DNA of 38,203 nucleotides from a virus, in IMG/VR virus record IMGVR_UViG_3300025978_000025, positions 1 to 38,203 of that record, one strand, 5' to 3'. Both the position numbers and the translations under genes were made by a program. How positions within the stretch are numbered: position 1 is the stretch's first letter; every line of letters begins with the position of its first letter. The notes beneath the pieces are model-generated. The model saw only the letters and a list, made by a program, of their open reading frames with translations, was not told where the DNA came from and ran no database searches. Positions 22,470-30,560 of this stretch are shown one piece after another.

Positions 22470-24122
22470 CTAGGTCTCAACAACAGGGTTGTATTCGCCA
22501 GGTTCGATTCCAAACGTCCACGCAACCGCATCATCGGCCGTGCGTACATCGGGAGGCACTCGCAGGAAATACGTTTTACGTTCACCGCCTGGCTCGGGAG
22601 TCGAGTTCAGTACCTCAACCATCTGTATTGGCTCATCGTCGATAACCTCCTTGCGCCATAGCTTTCCGCGCGACGATTCATTGACTTTGGTTGCTCCAGA
22701 GTCTTTGAGATAACGAGAGATGCCGCACTGCTCGATCATCACGCGTCGGATCTCGGCGTTACGCTCGCTATCGATCGACGCGCACGTGATTGATTCAGGT
22801 CTCTCAATTATCCACGCCGGTACCCGCACCCCATGGACCGCATATAGCGCTGACCCATCGCGCCACCTGCAAAATGGTCCCGTCGTGCAATGTGGTCGAT
22901 TGCGATCATCAACGAGCAACGTATCGGGTCGATCCGAAACCATGCAGAAATCGGCGTGCATTATGCGCGGCCCGGAGTGCAATGACGCCTGTTCCCAGTG
23001 CCGCCACGCCTCGTACTCGAGGAGGTCTAGGCCAACGACACGGTCGAAGAACGACAAAAACGAATCGTACGACGACCACTGATTTCCTCCTTGCCACATT
23101 CGCCATGCCTCCTTGGCGCACATCCATCCACCAGCAGATAGGTGTGGACGACTACAGACATACCACTCAGACTCACGAGTCGCGGCAAGAGTCGCGTCAG
23201 AAGTCGCGGAATCGGTCGCGGAATCGGTCGCGTAATCGGTCGCGGCACGAGTCGCGTCAAAAGTCGCGTCAGAAGTCGCGCCACGAGTCGCGGCACGAGT
23301 CGCGTCAAAAGTCGCGTCAGAAGTCGCGCCAAGAGTCGCGACACGAGTCGCGGAATCGGTCGCGTCAAAAGTCGCGACAAGAGTCGCGTAATCGGTCTCG
23401 GCAGAAGTCGCGGCGTCGGTCGCGGCACGAGTCGCGGAATCGGTCGCGGCAGAAGTCGCGGAAGAAGTCGCGACAAGAGTCGCGTCACGAGTCGCGGAAT
23501 CGGTCGCGTAATCGGTCGCGGCAAAAGTCGCGGCAAAAGTCGCGTCAGAAGTCGCGGCGTCGGTCGCGTCAGAAGTCGCGGCAAAAGTCGCGACAAGAGT
23601 CGCGGCGTCGGTCGCGGCACGAGTCGCGGAATCGGTCGCGGCAGAAGTCGCGGCAGAAGTCGCGACAAGAGTCGCGTCACGAGTCGCGGCACGAGTCGCG
23701 GAATCGGTCGCGTAATCGGTCGCGTCAGAAGTCGCGGCAAAAGTCGCGTCAGAAGTCGCGGCGTCGATCGCGTCAGAAGTCGCGGCAAAAGTCGCGACAA
23801 GAGTCGCGGCGTCGGTCGCGGCAGAAGTCGCGGCGTCGGTCGCGGCACGAGTCGCGTCACGAGTCGCGGCATTGTCCCTGCGACACCACCACCACCACGC
23901 CGCTTCTCCCCCAGCGAAACGCAAGACGAACGGGCTGGGCACGAAAACAATGGCTTTCGGAAGAGGCAGGCCTGCGGCTCTGTATAACCCAAGGATCGAC
24001 ACACGGGTTGCCTCCCGATCCTCGTCAGTCATTGGACGCGTCGACATCGCATTAGCAATCCACTTGTCCCGCCACGCCGGGATTTGGGCGCGGTGCTCCT
24101 CGGTCAAAATGTATTTTTTCAT
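22470..24122 (-). CDS. DUF6745-like protein with 4-residue AT repeats, 550 aa
   Basis: The N-terminal 80 residues (VSILGLYRAAGLPLPKAIVFVPSP) and the C-terminal part (FSDRPDT-like, PAWIIERPESITCASIDSERNAEIRRVMIEQCGI, RYLKDSGAT, VEVLNSTPEPGG-RKTYFLRVPP, AVAWTFGIEPGEYNPVVET) match the DUF6745 family as I remember it. Between them, about residues 83-315, is a 4-residue repeat ATxx (DAATSAATLVAT...). Relatives have VxxQ-type repeats at this place, so the repeat is expected though its residues differ. No function is established. ATG 24122 overlaps the preceding stop. The stop abuts the helicase stop. Confidence 0.75.
   Translation of the reverse strand: MKKYILTEEHRAQIPAWRDKWIANAMSTRPMTDEDREATRVSILGLYRAAGLPLPKAIVFVPSPFVLRFAGGEAAWWWWCRRDNAATRDATRAATDAATSAATDAATLVATFAATSDAIDAATSDATFAATSDATDYATDSATRAATRDATLVATSAATSAATDSATRAATDAATLVATFAATSDATDAATSDATFAATFAATDYATDSATRDATLVATSSATSAATDSATRAATDAATSAETDYATLVATFDATDSATRVATLGATSDATFDATRAATRGATSDATFDATRAATDYATDSATDSATSDATLAATRESEWYVCSRPHLSAGGWMCAKEAWRMWQGGNQWSSYDSFLSFFDRVVGLDLLEYEAWRHWEQASLHSGPRIMHADFCMVSDRPDTLLVDDRNRPHCTTGPFCRWRDGSALYAVHGVRVPAWIIERPESITCASIDSERNAEIRRVMIEQCGISRYLKDSGATKVNESSRGKLWRKEVIDDEPIQMVEVLNSTPEPGGERKTYFLRVPPDVRTADDAVAWTFGIEPGEYNPVVET
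23179..23874. repeat. 58-unit 12-bp repeat within the DUF6745-like gene
   Basis: The plus-strand unit GTCGCG plus six variable bases (often TCAGAA, GCAAAA, GCACGA, GAATCG) repeats 58 times in exact 12-base register over 696 bp. On the minus strand it codes the ATxx tetrapeptide. The constant part is CGCGAC when read on the coding strand, the same core as in the 13633 array. Confidence 0.95.
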
Positions 24123-24430
24123 CAGTCAGCCACCCTTCTGATTTCTGTTGGCGTGTACTCGACCTGCCGAGTCACTTTGTGCCACCCTGGCTCGATATCG
24201 ATCGGCGCATGCTCCTCATGCTTCAACTGCGTTCGCCGCAAAACCTTGAGGTACATTGCGCCAGCCAGCATATACATCACCGCGTGCTGTGCGTTGACAG
24301 CGTGGTGGTGACCAGTGGCCTCTCCGGCAGCCAGGATTAGACGGCCTCCTTCGTCCTTGACCATCTGAGCCTTGCTGACATCTGGATCTTCGCACGTCTC
24401 AATAAACACATCACCTTGTCTCATCTGCAT
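24122..24430 (-). CDS. Conserved small phage protein with HHHA and HEEHA motifs, 102 aa
   Basis: ATG 24430 follows AAAGGAG. The sequence RQGDVFIE, then AAGEATGHHHAV, then VLRRTQLKHEEHAPIDIEPGW, then VTRQVEYTPTEIRRVAD is a widely distributed prophage and phage family remembered without a name. The two His clusters could form a metal site, a cupin-like idea. It is directly coupled to the DUF6745-like gene and overlaps the HTH gene by 20 bases. Confidence 0.65.
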   Translation of the reverse strand: MQMRQGDVFIETCEDPDVSKAQMVKDEGGRLILAAGEATGHHHAVNAQHAVMYMLAGAMYLKVLRRTQLKHEEHAPIDIEPGWHKVTRQVEYTPTEIRRVAD

Positions 24431-24623
24431 GACATGCTCCTTTGGTCTTGTCGGACCAGCACCGCATCGCCGCTTCAACTGGCCCCGGTATTGGGTTAAT
24501 GCCTGCGATCCATTTTGAGACGCTGGCTCGGTCAACGCCTAGTTTCTTGGCGCAACGAGTCTGCCAGCCGCACTTGCGGCCGAATACTTGGCGAGCCAGG
24601 CGGGAGAATTGGTTAGAAGTCAT
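24411..24623 (-). CDS. Small XRE-like helix-turn-helix protein, 70 aa
   Basis: The core RLARQVFG then RCAKKLGVDRASVSKWIAGI has the classic Cro/CI HTH pattern with LGVDRASVSKW as recognition region. A polar tail, CWSDKTKGACHADETR, follows. GCGAGGTAGCG precedes ATG 24623. It may regulate the accessory minus-strand block. Confidence 0.65.
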   Translation of the reverse strand: MTSNQFSRLARQVFGRKCGWQTRCAKKLGVDRASVSKWIAGINPIPGPVEAAMRCWSDKTKGACHADETR

Positions 24624-24625
24624 CG

Positions 24626-24934
24626 CTACCTCGCCTTTACCATCGCCGCCATCTTTGCGTGCCCAGCGAGAGCGTCATCGCGAGTGGTGTAGCGCTGGCA
24701 CTCCATAGACTCCCGTCCAACAAACACCATGGTCTCGAAAAGCACCGGTTCGCCGCTGCTCACGAAGTTGTGATCGAGTCCGAGAAACACCGTAGACACA
24801 CGGGTTTCACCTATATTGCTGATGGCTACCTGGCGCTTGTCGCCGTTTTCTTGGAACCACCTACCCCACTCCAGAAAATCGTTGCATTCCTTGGGGTTTC
24901 CTTGCTCATCGAGAATGTATCTGTCGCTGCTCAT
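24626..24934 (-). CDS. Conserved phage hypothetical protein, 102 aa
   Basis: ATG 24934 follows GAGGCGACACG. The sequence EWGRWFQENGDKRQVA, then STVFLGLDHNF, then PVLFETMVFVG, RYTTRDDALAGHAKMAAMV is a well-known conserved phage/prophage small protein of unknown function. No catalytic motif is visible. Confidence 0.7.
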   Translation of the reverse strand: MSSDRYILDEQGNPKECNDFLEWGRWFQENGDKRQVAISNIGETRVSTVFLGLDHNFVSSGEPVLFETMVFVGRESMECQRYTTRDDALAGHAKMAAMVKAR

Positions 24935-25023
24935 CGTGTCGCCTCGAACTCATGGATGAACGTCAGCACCGATTCTGAGAATCCGCCGCCTACGCCACGA
25001 GCAAAAGCATTCTGCCATTCTTT

Positions 25024-25048
25024 GTTGCCGATGGCAACATTTATTTTT
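25024..25048 (+). terminator. Rho-independent-like terminator
   Basis: GTTGCC-gat-GGCAAC is a perfect 6-base stem (7 with the flanking T-A) with a 3-base loop, followed by ATTTATTTTT on the plus strand. No active plus-strand gene lies just upstream now. It sits before the primase/helicase scar and may be a relic of a former helicase-to-primase intergenic region. Confidence 0.5.
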
Positions 25049-25065
25049 CATTCGGTGCATCATTG

Positions 25066-25146
25066 CCGCGCCTCCGATGTCCTCCTCAAACTCGAAGGTA
25101 CCGGGCGCTGTTCGGGGTGTGGCCACGAGGCGTGCGGAGTGGATGA
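25066..25146 (+). pseudogene. Chimeric scar: primase 5' end joined to helicase 3' end
   Basis: 25066-25099 matches the primase start (25884-25917) at 32 of 34 bases, and then 25097-25146 matches the helicase 3' end (22420-22469) over 50 bases, with differences almost only at third codon positions and the stop at the same place. The two parts meet at GGT, a shared triplet. The primase part has lost its ATG. The joint protein would shift frame, so neither part is expressed. Confidence 0.8.
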
Positions 25147-25179
25147 GTAATTGACCGTGAGATCCCAGTGTGGCACATG

Positions 25180-25200
25180 TGATTAGGGCACCACTAATCA
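25180..25200. other. Inverted repeat behind a minus-strand gene
   Basis: TGATTAG-GGCACCA-CTAATCA is a perfect 7-base stem and 7-base loop, immediately after the stop of the minus-strand gene at 25202. There is no T run, so it is not a clear terminator. Confidence 0.4.
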
Positions 25201-25201
25201 T

Positions 25202-25687
25202 TCACTCGTAGTGCGTCACCCGCTTGCGCTCGTAGTAGTAGATCGTGCGTGACTTACCGTGCTCATAGACAACCACCGCTCGATTGAGATAGCGCCCGGT
25301 GTCCGCAGTCGGCTCACCACCACGCGGAGGCATGACCACAACGTTGACGTGCACGCTGCCTCGCTCGTAGCGGTAGGTGTTGTTGCCCCATGTCAGATGC
25401 TCGACGCGGACGAACTTACCAAGATTCAGCGCAAGCCCGGCCACGTCACCGGGAATCACCGACGAACCCGACGCCACGCTGGTTACCGCGCCCTTGGAGA
25501 TCGCGATCTTGCCGTGCTCGCCAGTCACCGCGCCATCTTTCGCCACCTTGACGCGTCCAAGCGGGTATTGGTGGGTCATGACCGCGAGCTGCTTCTGCGT
25601 CACCGGCTCTGATGCGAATGCGGAGTCCAGGATCGGCGGAGGGCAGGCGCATGTGCAAGTCTTCTGCGTTGATGCTTCGACCTTCAT
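25202..25687 (-). CDS. Hypothetical protein, about 161 aa, start uncertain
   Basis: Conserved-looking parts are a Cys/Pro-rich start (TCTCACPPP), then GRVKVAKDGAVTGEHGKIAI, VHVNVVVMPPRGG and a Tyr/Arg-rich end (TIYYYERKRVTHYE). ATG 25687 is the shortest plausible start; ATG 25705 and ATG 25861 are in frame but also lack clear ribosome sites. With the long start the gene would nearly meet the primase start. Not recognised. Confidence 0.45.
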   Translation of the reverse strand: MKVEASTQKTCTCACPPPILDSAFASEPVTQKQLAVMTHQYPLGRVKVAKDGAVTGEHGKIAISKGAVTSVASGSSVIPGDVAGLALNLGKFVRVEHLTWGNNTYRYERGSVHVNVVVMPPRGGEPTADTGRYLNRAVVVYEHGKSRTIYYYERKRVTHYE

Positions 25688-25878
25688 CGTTCGTGGATAC
25701 CACATCCTATTGACACGCGCCAGGACCCGTGCCACCCTGCCGCCCGTGACGATGGTATCCAACGCTAGATAGCCCTCCCGGACCCCGTCGACGACACCAT
25801 CGTCACGGTTGGATCTCGTCTGGGGTCCGGGTGGGCGCTGTGCAGGTGCGCAATGACCCATTCTCGTAGGTCGTCACG

Positions 25879-28767
25879 ATGACCCGCGCCGCCGATGTCC
25901 TCCTCAGACTCGAAGGTGTTCGCAAATCAGGATCGGGGTGGTCGGCTAAATGCCCGGCCCACGAAGACCGGCGCGCAAGCCTAAGCGTCACCGAAACCGA
26001 CAACGGCGAGCTGCTGATGCACTGCCACGCGGGCTGCTCGTTTGCGCAGATCCTCGAGGCGATTGGCGGGCCGGTCAAATCAGATGGAAGGCCAACAACC
26101 AAGATGCCTGAGCCTTCGGCCCCCAAGGTCTACACCGGGCCGCTGGACGCGGCACTGACCGTGACGCGCGCTGCCGGAAGCCACATCACGGGCGAGTGGA
26201 CCTACCGAGATGCCAAGGGCGAAGTCGCGTTCATGGTCTACCGGTTCGACGACGCCGACGGGAAGACGTACCTGCCGGCGTCGCCAGTGGACGGGGGGTG
26301 GACGATATCTCTGCCTCCAGACCCAAGACCGCTCTACCGCCTACCCGAGCTGCTGGCGTCCAGTGGAACCGTCATTGTCGTTGAGGGCGAGAAAGTAGCC
26401 GACGCCGCGGTGGCACTAGGGCTCAACGCCACCACATCCCAGGGCGGCGCCGACGCTTCATCGAAATCCGACTGGTCTCCTCTCGCCGGCCGCGATGTGG
26501 TCGTCTTCCCGGACAACGACCCCCCCAACAAGAAAACTGGTGTCCGACCAGGGATCCGGTACGCGAAAGCCGTCGCCAAAACTCTTGCCGCGCTCACCCC
26601 TCCAGCCAACGTCAAGATCGTCGAGATACCCGGGCTACCACTCAATGGAGACCTTTTCGACTACGTGGCACAACAGCGCATCCTTCGCGTCGGAGACCAG
26701 CAGATCCGCGAGTACATCGAACAACTCATCTCCTCAGCATCACCCCCCAAGACCTTCGCCGAGGAGCTCTCCGTCGGGCTGAAGCGCGACCCGGGCCACG
26801 CCTGGGAGCGCATTGATCAGATCACCGAGGTGTTCGCGTCCAAGGACCGCGCCGAGTGGACGCGCGTCGCCCGCGTGTTGCGCAAAGAGGGCTTGCTCAA
26901 GGACATCGAGCTCGAAGCCCGCAAGCGCACCGGCAAGGTCAAGCCGCTGCGCGCCATCGATGGCGGCGGCGAGCCACGCGCCCAGGACGCCGTGCTCTCG
27001 GTCCTCCCCGACGCGCCTGTCCCCGAGGAGGCCAAGGTCCCCGACGGCTGGGTCCTGCTCGCGGACTCTGACAGCGGAAAGCCTGCCCTGCAACGACTCG
27101 TAGCCAAGAAAATCGACGGCCAGGACGCCGTGATCCCCATCCCAGTGGCGCACAACCCAATCGTGATCTCGGCATGGCTGGCCAACCGGTCGACGGGCGG
27201 CAAGATGCTCGAGGTGTCCTGGCGCGCCGGCGGCAAATGGCACTCGCGCGTAGCCCCGCGCGAAAAGCTCATGGCCGCCCAACAGATTGTTGCCACGCTG
27301 GCGACGCACGGCTTCCCTGTGTCGAGCAACAACGCCCAAGACCTCGTAGCCTACCTGTGCGACTACGAGCGCTGCAACGTGCGACACGCCATCCCCGTGC
27401 GTAACTTTGCCGACCATCTTGGCTGGCAGCCTGATGGTGGGTTCATTGTCGGCTACGAGCGCATCGGTTGCGCTGAGACCGTGTTTCAGGGCGCAGACGG
27501 CGGCGATCAGGCAGTCGCCGAACGATTCCACGCTCGCGGGACGTTCGACGGCTGGCGCGCTGCGGTATCTGTGGTTCGCCAGTGGCCCAAGGTCGAGCTC
27601 GCACTCTATGCGTCTCTGTCCGCACCCCTGCTCGAGATGCTGCGGGCCCCGAGCTTCGTCATCGACTGGGCGGGTGGCAGTTCCACAGGAAAGACCACCA
27701 CCCTGTGTGTCGGCGCCTCGTGCTGGGGTGTGCCCGATGAGCGCGATCCCCTGTCGCTTGTCGTCTCGTGGGCGACAACCGATGTTGGGATTGAGCGTTA
27801 CGCAGCACTCCTCGGCAGTTTACCGTTGTTCCTCGATGAGTCGAAGCGCGCCAAGGTCGTCGGTGGCAAATCCATGGCCCCGGAGATCATCTACGCCCTG
27901 GCCAACGGTCAAGGCAAGGCCCGCGGCAGCAAGACCGGACTCCAATCCGTTCGCCATTGGCGCACCGTCGTGCTGACGAACGGCGAGCAGTCTCTCATCC
28001 GCATGAGTCGTGACGGCGGACTCGCGGGCCGTGTCCTGACGCTATGGGGATCACCGTTTGGCGGCTTCAACCCTGCGGTGGCCGGGCTCACGCGGTCGCT
28101 GTCAGAGCACTACGGCCACGCCGGGCCCGCATTCGTGCGCTGGTTGGTAGACCACCGCGACAAGCTCCCCCAGTGGCAGGCCCGCCTAAGCGAGCTGGAG
28201 GCCATCTACACGGTACGCCTCGACCACGCCGGAAGCGGCGCTCCGACGCGCCTGGCGACCTACCTAGCGACTTTGGAGCTATGCGCCGAGCTCGCCCATC
28301 CGGCGCTCTCGTTCCCGTGGATCTACGTATCCCCCATCTCGAGATGCTGCGACGAGATTGCGGGCAAGTCGGCGGCTGTTGATCGCTCCAAAGAGGCTCT
28401 AGATTGGGTGTTCTCGGTGGCGGTGGCCCACCAGGCCGAGTTCTGCGGGCGGCATTACGGGTCTGACGAGAGTGTTGAGCGGTCTCCGTCGCGAGGTTGG
28501 GCTGGCGTATGGTCAAGTGGCGATAGCTGGGATTCGATCAAATTCCTACCATCCTGGCTCGAAAAAACACTCACCGATGGAGGCTTCGATTACGACTCTA
28601 CGGTGCAACATTGGGCCGACAAAGGTCTCTTGATCTCGAGCGGAGACCATTCAAGGCGCCAACTAAAAACAAGTATTGACGGAATCAAATGCTGGACGGT
28701 GGCCTTAAAGCGATCTGCGTTCCCCACAGAAGACACCGATGGGAACCAGATGGATTTGAAAGTATAG
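25879..28767 (+). CDS. Primase-helicase: CHC2 zinc finger, Toprim and DUF927 ATPase, 962 aa
   Basis: An N-terminal zinc finger CPAH (25-28) with CHAGC (49-53) matches CHC2-type primases. A Toprim region follows: VIVVEGEK near 165-172 with Glu, and FPDNDP near 210-215 with Asp. A helical linker leads to a DUF927-type helicase/ATPase domain: Walker A GGSSTGKTTT near 599-607, then a hydrophobic strand and acidic LFLDESKRA. The C-terminus has a helical tail. ATG 25879 has no clear Shine-Dalgarno. Family knowledge: it lays primers and unwinds DNA at an origin, as P4 alpha does. The iteron region directly follows. Confidence 0.93.
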   Translation: MTRAADVLLRLEGVRKSGSGWSAKCPAHEDRRASLSVTETDNGELLMHCHAGCSFAQILEAIGGPVKSDGRPTTKMPEPSAPKVYTGPLDAALTVTRAAGSHITGEWTYRDAKGEVAFMVYRFDDADGKTYLPASPVDGGWTISLPPDPRPLYRLPELLASSGTVIVVEGEKVADAAVALGLNATTSQGGADASSKSDWSPLAGRDVVVFPDNDPPNKKTGVRPGIRYAKAVAKTLAALTPPANVKIVEIPGLPLNGDLFDYVAQQRILRVGDQQIREYIEQLISSASPPKTFAEELSVGLKRDPGHAWERIDQITEVFASKDRAEWTRVARVLRKEGLLKDIELEARKRTGKVKPLRAIDGGGEPRAQDAVLSVLPDAPVPEEAKVPDGWVLLADSDSGKPALQRLVAKKIDGQDAVIPIPVAHNPIVISAWLANRSTGGKMLEVSWRAGGKWHSRVAPREKLMAAQQIVATLATHGFPVSSNNAQDLVAYLCDYERCNVRHAIPVRNFADHLGWQPDGGFIVGYERIGCAETVFQGADGGDQAVAERFHARGTFDGWRAAVSVVRQWPKVELALYASLSAPLLEMLRAPSFVIDWAGGSSTGKTTTLCVGASCWGVPDERDPLSLVVSWATTDVGIERYAALLGSLPLFLDESKRAKVVGGKSMAPEIIYALANGQGKARGSKTGLQSVRHWRTVVLTNGEQSLIRMSRDGGLAGRVLTLWGSPFGGFNPAVAGLTRSLSEHYGHAGPAFVRWLVDHRDKLPQWQARLSELEAIYTVRLDHAGSGAPTRLATYLATLELCAELAHPALSFPWIYVSPISRCCDEIAGKSAAVDRSKEALDWVFSVAVAHQAEFCGRHYGSDESVERSPSRGWAGVWSSGDSWDSIKFLPSWLEKTLTDGGFDYDSTVQHWADKGLLISSGDHSRRQLKTSIDGIKCWTVALKRSAFPTEDTDGNQMDLKV

Positions 28768-28931
28768 TAAGTATACAACCACAAACTAGCCCATGCGGTT
28801 CCCCTGTGTTGGTGTCGGTTCCCCCTAACGGGGAACCCCAAAAAACAGCTCAAGTACCCGATAGTAATAGTAAATTTGACAGCGGTTCCCCAGTTCCCCG
28901 TGTTTCCTCTGTGGAGGGTCACCCTATACGC

Positions 28932-28964
28932 GATCACGCGAGAGGTGATCACGCGATCACGCGA
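28932..28964. repeat. Three GATCACGCGA repeats inside the origin region
   Basis: GATCACGCGA begins at 28932, 28947 and 28955, the last two overlapping by two bases. They lie between the two clusters of GTTCCCC iterons, and may be a second kind of protein-binding site. Confidence 0.7.
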
Positions 28965-29263
28965 GAGTGGGTCACAAGCAGTGGTTCCCGTGACGCGTAT
29001 ATATTTCAAGGGGAACTAGGGGAACTGTATGGTATAAGTATATCTATATATCTAATATATATAAGCAAATGCAGTTCCCCAATGCAGTTCCCCATGCGGT
29101 TCCCCGTAATCAGGAGTGGGAACCGCTACGGTTTGCCTGTCGGCGCATCCGACAATCACGCCGTTATCGAGATCGTGGTGAGCTACAGTGATTTGCATTT
29201 CCCTGCGTGATGTGGCACAACGCCTATCGTGAGCTATCGAGATCAACCAACGTCATCGAAGTT

Positions 29264-29320
29264 GCCAACCCGGCTCGCCGCCACGGTAGCTCACACTCCT
29301 CACCGGCGGGTCGGGTTGGC
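29264..29320. other. Long-loop inverted repeat before the gene at 29341
   Basis: GCCAACCCG at 29264-29272 is the exact complement of CGGGTTGGC at 29312-29320, separated by 39 bases. It could form a stem or bind a dimeric protein upstream of the plus-strand small-gene run. Confidence 0.4.
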
Positions 29321-29340
29321 TGTACCATGCGGGGAACGTG

Positions 29341-29667
29341 ATGATTGAGCTCGCGACCATCGACCACACATCCAAGCTAAGGCACATCGCCAAGCAACTG
29401 CGGGCCATCGCGCGCAAGTACTCGCTCGATATGCCGCCCACGCTGGCGGCCGGATTCCGCAAGGCGGTCAAAGTGCAGGCATCCGAGATTGACGAGATTG
29501 CATGTGACCCATGGGCCGAGACCCACCACCAGATAGGCCACGCTTCTCCCTGTGCCACGAAAATCACAGAGCCCTACCTCGGACGGCCCCAAACGTCCTG
29601 CGACGCTCCTGGGGCAACGTCGTGCGTTTTTGAGCGACCGTCAACCAAGGGTGAAAATCATGAATAG
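29341..29667 (+). CDS. Hypothetical protein, 108 aa
   Basis: ATG 29341 follows GGGGAACGTG; an in-frame GTG lies immediately before. The N-terminal half is helical and basic (TSKLRHIAKQLRAIARKYSL), then AAGFRKAVKVQASEID, and the C-terminal third is Pro/Ser/Cys-rich and less ordered. Unknown. First gene after the origin region. Confidence 0.5.
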   Translation: MIELATIDHTSKLRHIAKQLRAIARKYSLDMPPTLAAGFRKAVKVQASEIDEIACDPWAETHHQIGHASPCATKITEPYLGRPQTSCDAPGATSCVFERPSTKGENHE

Positions 29668-29782
29668 TAGGCAGATCGCTATGATGCTGGGTGAGCGCCA
29701 GGATCCGTTGTGGCCTCGCTGGGTTTTGGCTGTCGCCGTGGTCGTCTTGGCTGCTGTGATGTTTTGCCTGGTGGCGGAGTGA
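29660..29782 (+). CDS. Tiny single-TM protein, 40 aa
   Basis: ATG 29660 follows AAGGGTGAAAATC and overlaps the previous gene by 8 bases. Residues 20-38 are one membrane helix (RWVLAVAVVVLAAVMFCLV). Function unknown. Confidence 0.5.
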   Translation: MNSRQIAMMLGERQDPLWPRWVLAVAVVVLAAVMFCLVAE

Positions 29783-29784
29783 CC

Positions 29785-30207
29785 ATGAAAAACGGTGAGC
29801 TGTTGAGCGATGCAAAGGATGCAAATCAGGAAAATGCAGCAGACAACCTAACGAACGAGCAACGCGACAAGCTGGCGCCGCCACCGCAGCCGCAAGCACC
29901 GTCATCGGGGACTTCACTGCCCGACCCGCGTCCGGCCCAACCACCACAACCCCAAGCCCCGCCTGACTGGTTCGACGTGCTCCTGGGCGGCCTGTTTTTT
30001 CTCTACCCGCTCTCGGTAATCAGGCCTCAGACGATCCATGCCTGGTGGGGATATCTCCGGCACCTTCCTCAGGTAGCGCTGTCCATCGCCTTCCGTTCGG
30101 CTCCCACCAACTGTGACCACGGAACCGTGCCCAGTGCCGAGCTCGTGCGGCGGTTGGCGGAGCAGTGGCTCCGGGAACAGTCGGCGCGCAAGGCGGATGC
30201 CCCATGA
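29785..30207 (+). CDS. Pro/Gln-rich membrane-associated protein, 140 aa
   Basis: ATG 29785 follows GGAG and directly succeeds the 29782 stop. The N-terminus is polar, then a Pro/Gln repeat (PPPQPQAPSSG and PPQPQAPPD), then a hydrophobic segment WFDVLLGGLFFLYPLSVI, and a charged C-terminal helix (AELVRRLAEQWLREQSARK). Not recognised. Confidence 0.5.
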   Translation: MKNGELLSDAKDANQENAADNLTNEQRDKLAPPPQPQAPSSGTSLPDPRPAQPPQPQAPPDWFDVLLGGLFFLYPLSVIRPQTIHAWWGYLRHLPQVALSIAFRSAPTNCDHGTVPSAELVRRLAEQWLREQSARKADAP

Positions 30208-30308
30208 ACGTCACCAAAGAAATCCACGGCCGTGGCGTGACGCTAGGCGACATTCGTTGCGCGCCGAACAAAGGCCACATTGGCGATTGCTCATGGGCAC
30301 GCAAATGA
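30204..30308 (+). CDS. Tiny Cys-containing protein, 34 aa
   Basis: ATG 30204 overlaps the preceding TGA, and its own stop overlaps the next ATG. The product VTKEIHGRGVTLGDIRC is followed by two cysteines spaced about 10 residues. Its place in an overlapping chain makes it likely real. Function unknown. Confidence 0.45.
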   Translation: MNVTKEIHGRGVTLGDIRCAPNKGHIGDCSWARK

Positions 30309-30505
30309 CCCCAACCTACTCGTGTGACTCGATCGGCGTCTGGCACCAGATCAAGCACATCGATGAGTTCAGTCACCGGGCCCGCGGGGCCTGCGGTCAC
30401 GACTTCGAGCTCAAGACGGCGCCCGTGGCGAAGAGACCGCACAAGGACAAGTATTGTGCTGGGTGCCTGGGCGCTGAGTTTGCGCAGACCGTCGACAAGC
30501 GCTAA
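30305..30505 (+). CDS. Small zinc-site protein, 66 aa
   Basis: ATG 30305 overlaps the preceding TGA. The product has CDS, ACGHDFELK and YCAGCLG, with histidines between, giving a likely four-ligand metal site. No family recognised. Confidence 0.5.
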   Translation: MTPTYSCDSIGVWHQIKHIDEFSHRARGACGHDFELKTAPVAKRPHKDKYCAGCLGAEFAQTVDKR

Positions 30506-30560
30506 GCATTGTTTGCGCGGCTACCGGCATGGTAAGGTGACCACAAGAAAGGCGACCACC

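Larger units (their letters stand above)
28719..29337. other. Candidate replication origin with GTTCCCC iterons and AT-rich stretch
   Basis: Exact GTTCCCC heptamers (either strand) occur at 28719, 28798, 28818, 28830, 28885, 28893, 29010, 29019, 29074, 29087, 29099 and 29331: 12 in 620 bases. Several sit in a longer ATGC(A/G)GTTCCCC form. A head-to-head pair at 28817-28837 forms an 8-base stem. Runs of TATATA at 29029-29070 are an obvious unwinding element. The first copy is in the primase 3' end and the last directly precedes the gene at 29341. Bases 28768-29337 hold no convincing gene. Origin function is inference from primase-helicase proximity. Confidence 0.75.

Noticed and set aside
22790-24055. 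Arg/Ser-Lys-rich plus-strand frame across the 12-bp array
   Set aside because: It is the antisense of the DUF6745-like gene, whose conserved ends show that the minus strand is the coding one.
24950-25201. 83-codon minus-strand frame coupled to the gene at 25202
   Set aside because: It starts right after a stop and fills the gap to 24934, but it lies antisense to the primase/helicase scar and the translation is not folded-looking, so the scar explains the sequence better.
28689-29210. 173-codon plus-strand frame over the origin
   Set aside because: It starts inside the primase gene and its translation follows the iterons and TATA runs rather than protein-like composition.
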